Origin: Eudorina sp. 2006-703-Eu-15
Taxonomy: Eukaryota; Chlorophyta; Chlorophyceae; Chlamydomonadales; Volvocaceae
Assembly (NCBI GenBank): GCA_003117195.1
Contig: BDSI01000067.1
Span: 606,722 to 670,721 of the forward strand
Reading direction: 5' to 3'
DNA: 64,000 nucleotides
The position numbers were made by a program, and so were the translations under genes. Positions 58,456-64,000 of the stretch are shown here, in pieces (the first letter of the stretch is position 1; the number at the start of each line of letters is the position of its first letter). Below the pieces are notes generated by a model. The model did no database searches. It saw only the letters and a program-made list of their open reading frames with translations, and was not told the DNA's origin.

Positions 58456-59668
58456 TTTGATCCTGCCTGGGCCCGGCCCTTCGATGGGCGGACCGCGTCA
58501 CCTAGCTCGTCCGCACCCGCCCGGCTCCTGCGACACTAACGGACAGCGGATGATACGTTATCGCTGCTGCTTGCGGAGCAGGCGCTGCGCCTTGCTGCTG
58601 CGCCTTGCTGCTGCGCCTTGCTGCTGCGCCTTGCTGCTGCGTTCGACCTCAGTGCCTAGGTGCGGGCGGAGTCCCTTGCTGCCGGGGCTGCGGTGTCTGT
58701 CGTCCCTTTCGATGCCGCCCCGCGCGGCTGTGATGATGATGTGGCTAACTTGCTTTGAGGCTCGCCTGTCAAACATCACCAGCGGCTGTTGCTGAGTTGA
58801 CCTCCCTCTCCTCGCCTGCCATCCCGGGGTTGCAGCACCCGATGACTTCTGAGGACATGTAGTTATTATCTTTCCGCTAAGCTAGGTAGTCAGTCTAAAG
58901 TCAGGCTGCTGGGCCGCAGGCTGGCAAGCCCGGTCAACGACGAACGTCGCGACCTTGTGGCCACGGTCTCCTCCACGCACAGCAGGATTTCGCGATGTGG
59001 TCTGTTGCCATGCCTTTCTGTTCACGCCACGGCGACTGCGATTACACTTCACAGCAGCCACCTCGGATCGATGGCAGCCAAGGGAGCCGAACCCCACGGG
59101 CCTGGTTCGGGTGAGAGGTTGATAAGGCCCACGACACCTACCATGGGCAGTTTTGAGGGGCGACTTCGGTTTCGTGTGCGGCCTTGCCGTGCGCGTGGTG
59201 CAGGGTGATGCCTGGGAATGTCCGAGCACAGGAATTGAGCGGAGGTAGGGAGCCATGCACGCCCACAGACACAGAAAATGCACAGGCTCACAGCTTTTCA
59301 TGATTTTTTTTATTTTGACCAGGTAAAAACGATTGCATACATGGCTCGTGACGCAATTTTCGCTGCCTCCCACCTCGGTCCGGAGAGGTCCTCCGAAGAT
59401 CTGTCATTCCATGGCGGACCTTCAGCCCAGCTCTGCCGGAGGCATATCTTTAACAACTTTCCCGACTTTGAATTACTCATATCTATGCTACGAATATGGT
59501 CTACTGCCTGCTGGCAACGTACGCAGCTGAAGCGACGGCACTGGCCAGCTTGTTTGACGCAAATCTGAATCCAATCACCCAAGTGCTGCGTGAGCGATTT
59601 CGCGGGCACATGGGCATCAGCAGCGGTCAAGAGCTCAACTGATAAACTAATATCTTCAGAACTTTGAA
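58456..59668. promoter_or_regulatory. Divergent intergenic region (ABCA / Mpv17-like)
   Basis: About 1.2 kb between two outward-reading start codons; it must contain both promoters and 5' UTRs. It includes a perfect 13-bp tandem repeat near the ABCA side. No TATA box or known regulatory element was identified with confidence, and no further gene is supported. Confidence 0.45.
58586..58637. repeat. Perfect 4 x 13-bp tandem repeat
   Basis: TGCGCCTTGCTGC repeated exactly four times, 131 bases upstream of the ABCA start codon, probably within its 5' UTR or promoter. Confidence 0.95.
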
Positions 59669-62600
59669 ATGGTTCGTCCTGGCTTTAGCTTCGGAATCGG
59701 TATGGCAGACGACGGACATTTTCGACCCGCGGGCCACTTTCACAACCACCAGCAGGGTCAACAGCCGCAGCCGCGGGAATCCATTTCCAGCAGATCCCTA
59801 CGTGGCAGCAGCTCCAGCCATCCCAAACCTTCTTCATCTTCCACATCTTTTTCTTCTTCCTCAGCCCCGACATCGCCGGCCCAACTGCCCGTAAGTGGCG
59901 GCACCAGCGTCAGCGGCGGTCCAGGTGCAAGCGGCGGGGCTTTCAGCGGCAGCGCAACCGGATCGCGAACCGGAGTTGCCAGGGGCACTGGCGCGGTATT
60001 GGGGGCTGCTGGAGGCGGAATGGCTCTGCGGCGCGGAATGGCGGCCTTTTGGGCAACCTACAACGCGTCGCTGGCGGAGCGGCCGCTCTTCACTAAATGC
60101 GTGACAGGTAGATGGAAATGGAAGATGATCCTACCTGTTTGCTCGGGCTTTTCATCCATGGCCTTCTTAGACGTACGCGCGCACGTAGTCGACAAGAAAC
60201 GTCGATTGCCTTTGTTTCTAACGCGGCAGGAGGACAGCGCGCACGCACGTCTCGTTGCAGGTGCCATGCGTAGGGAGCGCACTACGCCAATGCCTTTTCC
60301 TCCACTACGCCGAGTACCAATCAGTGCAGTAACGCGGACTGCTGCTGGCTCTGCACTGTAGAGCGGCTTACGTTCCAGTTGTCAAGAAATCTCATAATTA
60401 TTTGGACCCTAATCAACCCTACAAGAAAATCTGACCGAAAGCAACATTATTTGGACCCGATTAAAGTGACCTGCGAGCTGACCAGGAGCGGAGTTGACGC
60501 CTTAGTTGATTCGGCAGATTCCGCTGGATGCCGGTGGTGGGTGCTGAACCCGGGAAGAGCACTGATTTCGGAGAAGTCGGCATGGGAGACCGGATGAGGG
60601 TGCCCCGAAATACCGGGGAAGGTAGGGACTGCCAGGTTAGTGGCCACGGGTGAAGCTGAACCCCCCTATCCCACACAATCATTATTTGGACCCTAATCAA
60701 CCCTACAACCCAACCCCCAACCCCGCGCTATCTGACATGTGCACGCCGCAGGCATCGTGGGCACCGTCCTGGGCGACCTCATCGCGCAGCTCTCCTCGCA
60801 CGCGCTCACCTCCACGCCAATCGAGGGCGGCACCGCCTTCGCCGCCGACCCGCCCCGACTGGGCCGGCTGCGTCACCCGGCTGCTGCCGGGGCTGCGGGT
60901 GATGACGATGACGATGACCTGTACACGGCGGGGAAGGGGAAGGACAAGGACCGGCAGCGGGGAGGCGCCGGGGCCAGGTACGGCATTGCGGTGGCTGGGG
61001 AGAGAGCGAGCGACGGAGCCAGGAGAGGTTGGGATCAAGATTTCAGGATTACAGCTTTGTTCTGGGGTTTTTGTTGAATGTGATTTGGGTTCCCGTTGTA
61101 TGCGTGTCTGTGCAGCACAGCCAGGGTTCCTGGCCCTGGTGGCCCTGGTGTGTTTTGACCATTTCACAAGGGGTGCCTCAACGGTGTGTGGCGACGACAT
61201 ACGACATACCGTACGGAGTTTCTACGGACTTAATTATACAATCTGCTGTAGCAGTAGTCCAGGTAAGTCCAAATAACAGCGAGCGCTTGCATAGCGTGGC
61301 AGCGGCCGTGTAGTAGTGCGAGGGCGTCGCTGCGGGAAAGGTGGCGCAAGCCCGCCGAACGAAGCGCCGCCGCCGCCGGGTAGAGCTGTTGAGGAGTGTG
61401 CGGTCGTGAAGCCGCCGGCTGACAACCATCTCCACGCCCTCCCGCCACCGCTGAACCCACACAACACACACACACACACGCAGCTTCAAGTACGACGTCC
61501 AGCGGGTGCTCCGCCTGTGCCTCTGGTCGGTGGTGGTGGGAACCCCCCTGGCGCACTACTGGTTCCGGCTCTTGGACACGGTGAGGATAGGGGCGAGTGT
61601 TTAACAAGAAGCCCACCCATAACCGCCCAGGCGAGAGTGTACTGCAGCGATAGCAACATATGGTAGGGGTTGATGAGACGAGGCACCTACGAGCTATCTG
61701 GGCCCGTTGGAATACCCGGTCGGGATACGGGTCCACCTTGTAACGGTTAAAAAAACATATATGTACGGACGCCGTACAGGAGGGGGCATCCACCTTACCT
61801 GTTGACGCCGGCTATGTATACATCTTACATCGTACGTGCCGTACATGGGTAGGAGACACCTGCGACGGCGGCGGCGCGGCGGCCCTCTACTGCCTTCTGA
61901 TGAGGGTCCCTTCCGCGCCAGCGCGACATCACGACATGGTCTCGCTTCGCAGCGCCTACTGTGGGTGTATCAGAGCAGAGATATAGCATGTATATCTACA
62001 TCAACTAGAGTTCCGTGCTGCGAAGAGGCCGCCGCAACTAACCTGGGATGTGTACATCGCCTGGCCCAGTGGCCAACCCCGCCGTTTCGTTCCCTTCATG
62101 ACCCCGGATGCGCCCATCCCCCCTTTCCCCAGCGGGTCATGCCCGGAGCGCCCACCAGCAACGCGGCGGTGGTGACCAAGTTGCTGCTCGACCAGCTGGT
62201 CATGGTGGGAATGGGTTGGTGTTGGTGGGCGGATGGTGGGCGGGTGGGTAGGGTTCTGCGGACCCATGGGTCGACATTCTGGGAGATACTCGCTGTCCCA
62301 CACAATTCTACCCCACGCATTCAGTCCTTGGGTAGTCTCTCACCAAGCTATCACCACCAGATCACCGATCACCGATCAGCGGCACTCCGCCCTGTCAGCG
62401 GGGACCATGTCACCCCGCTCCTCGCGGCGCCCGTCCTCCCGAGCCCCCGCTATCCCGACCGACCTCGCCAACCCTGGTCGCGCTCTCCTGCTGCCCGCAG
62501 TCTCCTTTGTTAAGCTCACCCAGTCACCCTATGTCCGCATCACGCCCCCGGCCCTCGACACCCTACAAATATCAAAACCCGCCGTGCCAGTCCCCCGCCG

Positions 62601-63201
62601 GCACGGCGTTCTTCTTCTTCGGCTTCCGGCTGCTCGAGGGCGGCACAGTGCGGGACGCCCGCGCCTCCGTGGCGTCCAAGTGGGGCCCCACCATGGCGCT
62701 CAACTACGTGCTGTGGCCGGCCGCCAACATCATCAACTTCAAGTTCGTGCCGCCAGAGCAGCGGATCCTTTACGTCAACTGCGTGGCGGTGAGGGAGAGG
62801 AGGGAAGGGAGGCGCGGCGAGGCGGGGGAAGGGGTATGTGGGGAACACAATGCAATAGTGAACCCTTTGCATCTGCAATGCGGCCAACGTCCAGGACGGC
62901 GCACTATGGCCATCCTTCCGTGCCGTCCTGCCTACGCTCGCGCTCCCTCCCCTCCCGGGCCCCTTCCCTGAAGCTGTTCTGGAGCGCCATCATGTCGCAC
63001 ATGGCCAACCGAAAGGAGCCAGGCGCGGGGGTCCCCCTCGCCGTTGGCGCAGCCGGGTCCGGGTCGGGGTCGGGGTCCAGGTCCGGGGTCGTGGAGGTGC
63101 AGGAGGGCGGCGGCCGGGGGCTGCTCAGTGTCCGCAGCCGGGGGCTCGCGGCGGAGCCAGCCGGGTCCGAGGGCCCCTACGTGGCGCTGGCGCGGAAGTG
63201 A
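59669..63201 (+). CDS. Mpv17/PMP22-family membrane protein
   Basis: Small four-helix membrane protein of the Mpv17/PMP22/Sym1 family, found in mitochondrial, peroxisomal or plastid membranes. Six exons sum to 420 codons (419 aa): 59669-60107, 60752-60977, 61484-61580, 62133-62204, 62591-62788, 62974-63201. Residues 1-125 are a Ser/Gly/Gln-rich extension, possibly a targeting sequence. The core starts with FWATYNASLAERPLFTKCVTG and VGTVLGDLIAQ (family W..Y...L...P..T...T......GD...Q). Then come the FKYDVQRVLRLCLWSVVVGTP and HYWFRLLD block, KLLLDQLVM, and the hallmark tail KWGPTMALNYVLWPAANIIN...VPPEQRILYVNCVA followed by FWSAIMSH. An acidic/basic insert of about 50 residues (with six Asp in a row) separates helices 1 and 2, and a Gly/Ser-rich tail ends the protein. 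Typical members are 180-250 aa, so the extras more than half again lengthen it. The start ATG is the first in a long open exon. Confidence 0.94.
60397..60424 (+). repeat. 28-bp direct repeat, left copy (Mpv17-like intron 1)
   Basis: ATTATTTGGACCCTAATCAA then CCCTACAA, identical to 60681-60708. A partial copy (ATTATTTGGACCC) starts at 60446. All lie in intron 1. Confidence 0.92.
60681..60708 (+). repeat. 28-bp direct repeat, right copy
   Basis: Exact copy of 60397-60424, 284 bases downstream and about 45 bases before the exon-2 acceptor. Confidence 0.92.
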
Positions 63202-64000
63202 GATGGACGCGCCGGGGGCGCCGCCGCGCGATGGCGCAGTTGTAAGAACCGCACTACGATACGCACTGCGCTACACTGTCTATGCGGCCACGCTATGCGG
63301 GCAAGCTATGCGGCTGCGGCAAACATGAAGGGCTCGCTGCCGCGCCGGGGGCCGCGCAAGGGTTGAACCCTCCGTCGTTGTTCCGCGGCTGGGTGGCCCC
63401 CGAAGAGGATGCCCGCACCTCCACCTCCACGGGGATTCCAGAGGGATGAGCCCACCTGGCGTCGATTTGCGTACTTGCGCTGGGTGAACGGACGGGGTGT
63501 GACGGCGAAGGACGGAGCTGGAGATGTACTTGCTCCAGGGGAGGTTCATGGTGTTCCCCCGTCTGGTGCCAGGGGCTAGCCTGGTTGGCTGTGTGAACCG
63601 TCAGTTGGGCGGTCACCGGTCAGGTGTTGCCTACCGGTCACGGACGCGTGTGTCGCGGAGGTCACGCGGGTGGAACTGGGCACCGCATGCCTCATGCCGA
63701 GCGGCTGGTGAGGAAGGTTGGGCGGCTGAGCTGGGCGTGGCTGATGGAGGGCGCGTACGGCGTGCACAGAGGACGTGCTTCCACAGGTACCGTGTTTTGC
63801 TGAAGGCGGGCGTGCGGTAGCAAGCGCCCAGAGGTGCAAGAGCCCCCTAGGTGCTGGCGTTGTCCCGAAGGTTGGGGTTGCGCTGCGACTCAGTTGCGGT
63901 GGTATTGGGAGTCGGCGGCCGTGTGCTGCACACTTCAAGTTGGTCGAGCTGATGTTTCCTGATGGGCGACGGCAATGACTTCGTGCGCAGTGTCGTGTTG
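63202..64000. other. Downstream region of the Mpv17-like gene, no further gene recognised
   Basis: A TGTAA at 63241-63245, about 40 bases after the stop codon, is a candidate but unusually early polyadenylation signal. The remaining sequence has no recognisable coding region. Confidence 0.4.

Overview
This window reads as nuclear DNA of a GC-rich, intron-rich green alga, most likely a chlamydomonadalean/volvocine species. The genes are split into many short exons by GT-AG introns, and coding sequence is strongly GC3-rich. Alanine, glycine and glutamine tracts are common. The proteins resemble algal and plant families, above all an Hsp110 of the plant/algal type. No bacterial operon, rRNA, CRISPR array or intact transposon was recognised. 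All gene models were assembled by hand from splice sites and reading-frame phase. In five models the exon lengths sum exactly to an open frame. The species assignment is an inference.

Layout. (1) 227-2093 (+): 3' part of a fringe-like (DUF604/GT31-type) glycosyltransferase whose 5' end lies outside the window. (2) 2335-8353: about 6 kb without a recognisable gene. (3) 8354-12365 (-): four-exon gene for a nuclear-type protein with a Tudor-like region followed by a Gln-rich low-complexity tail. (4) 12366-15080: gene-poor, visibly more AT-rich. (5) 15081-22816 (-): eleven-exon homologue of the DUF4460/DUF4461 (TCAIM-type) family; one intron carries about 1.05 kb of GGGGC repeat. (6) 23495-33059 (+): complete 18-exon Hsp110 gene (HSP70E type, 812 aa), head-to-head with the TCAIM-like gene. 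(7) 33060-36780: gap between convergent genes. (8) 36781-46654 (-): 17-exon protein with two cyclic-nucleotide-binding-like domains (1077 aa). (9) 47830-58455 (-): 18-exon half-size ABCA transporter (1192 aa). (10) 59669-63201 (+): six-exon Mpv17/PMP22-family protein (419 aa), divergent from the ABCA gene.

Relations. The genes look like unrelated eukaryotic neighbours, not a pathway. The one suggestive pairing is the divergent HPD-containing DUF4460 protein and the Hsp110 co-chaperone. The non-genic sequence is rich in dispersed repeat families: a ~45-bp AAATTGG...GCTGCTGCCAG motif in many introns, a ~220-bp element in two copies, and two shorter ones. It also holds tandem arrays with 5-, 13-, 16- and 21-bp units. 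These repeats, the GGGGC array and the diverged second cyclic-nucleotide-binding fold are the most unusual things here. I found no convincing new multi-gene system.
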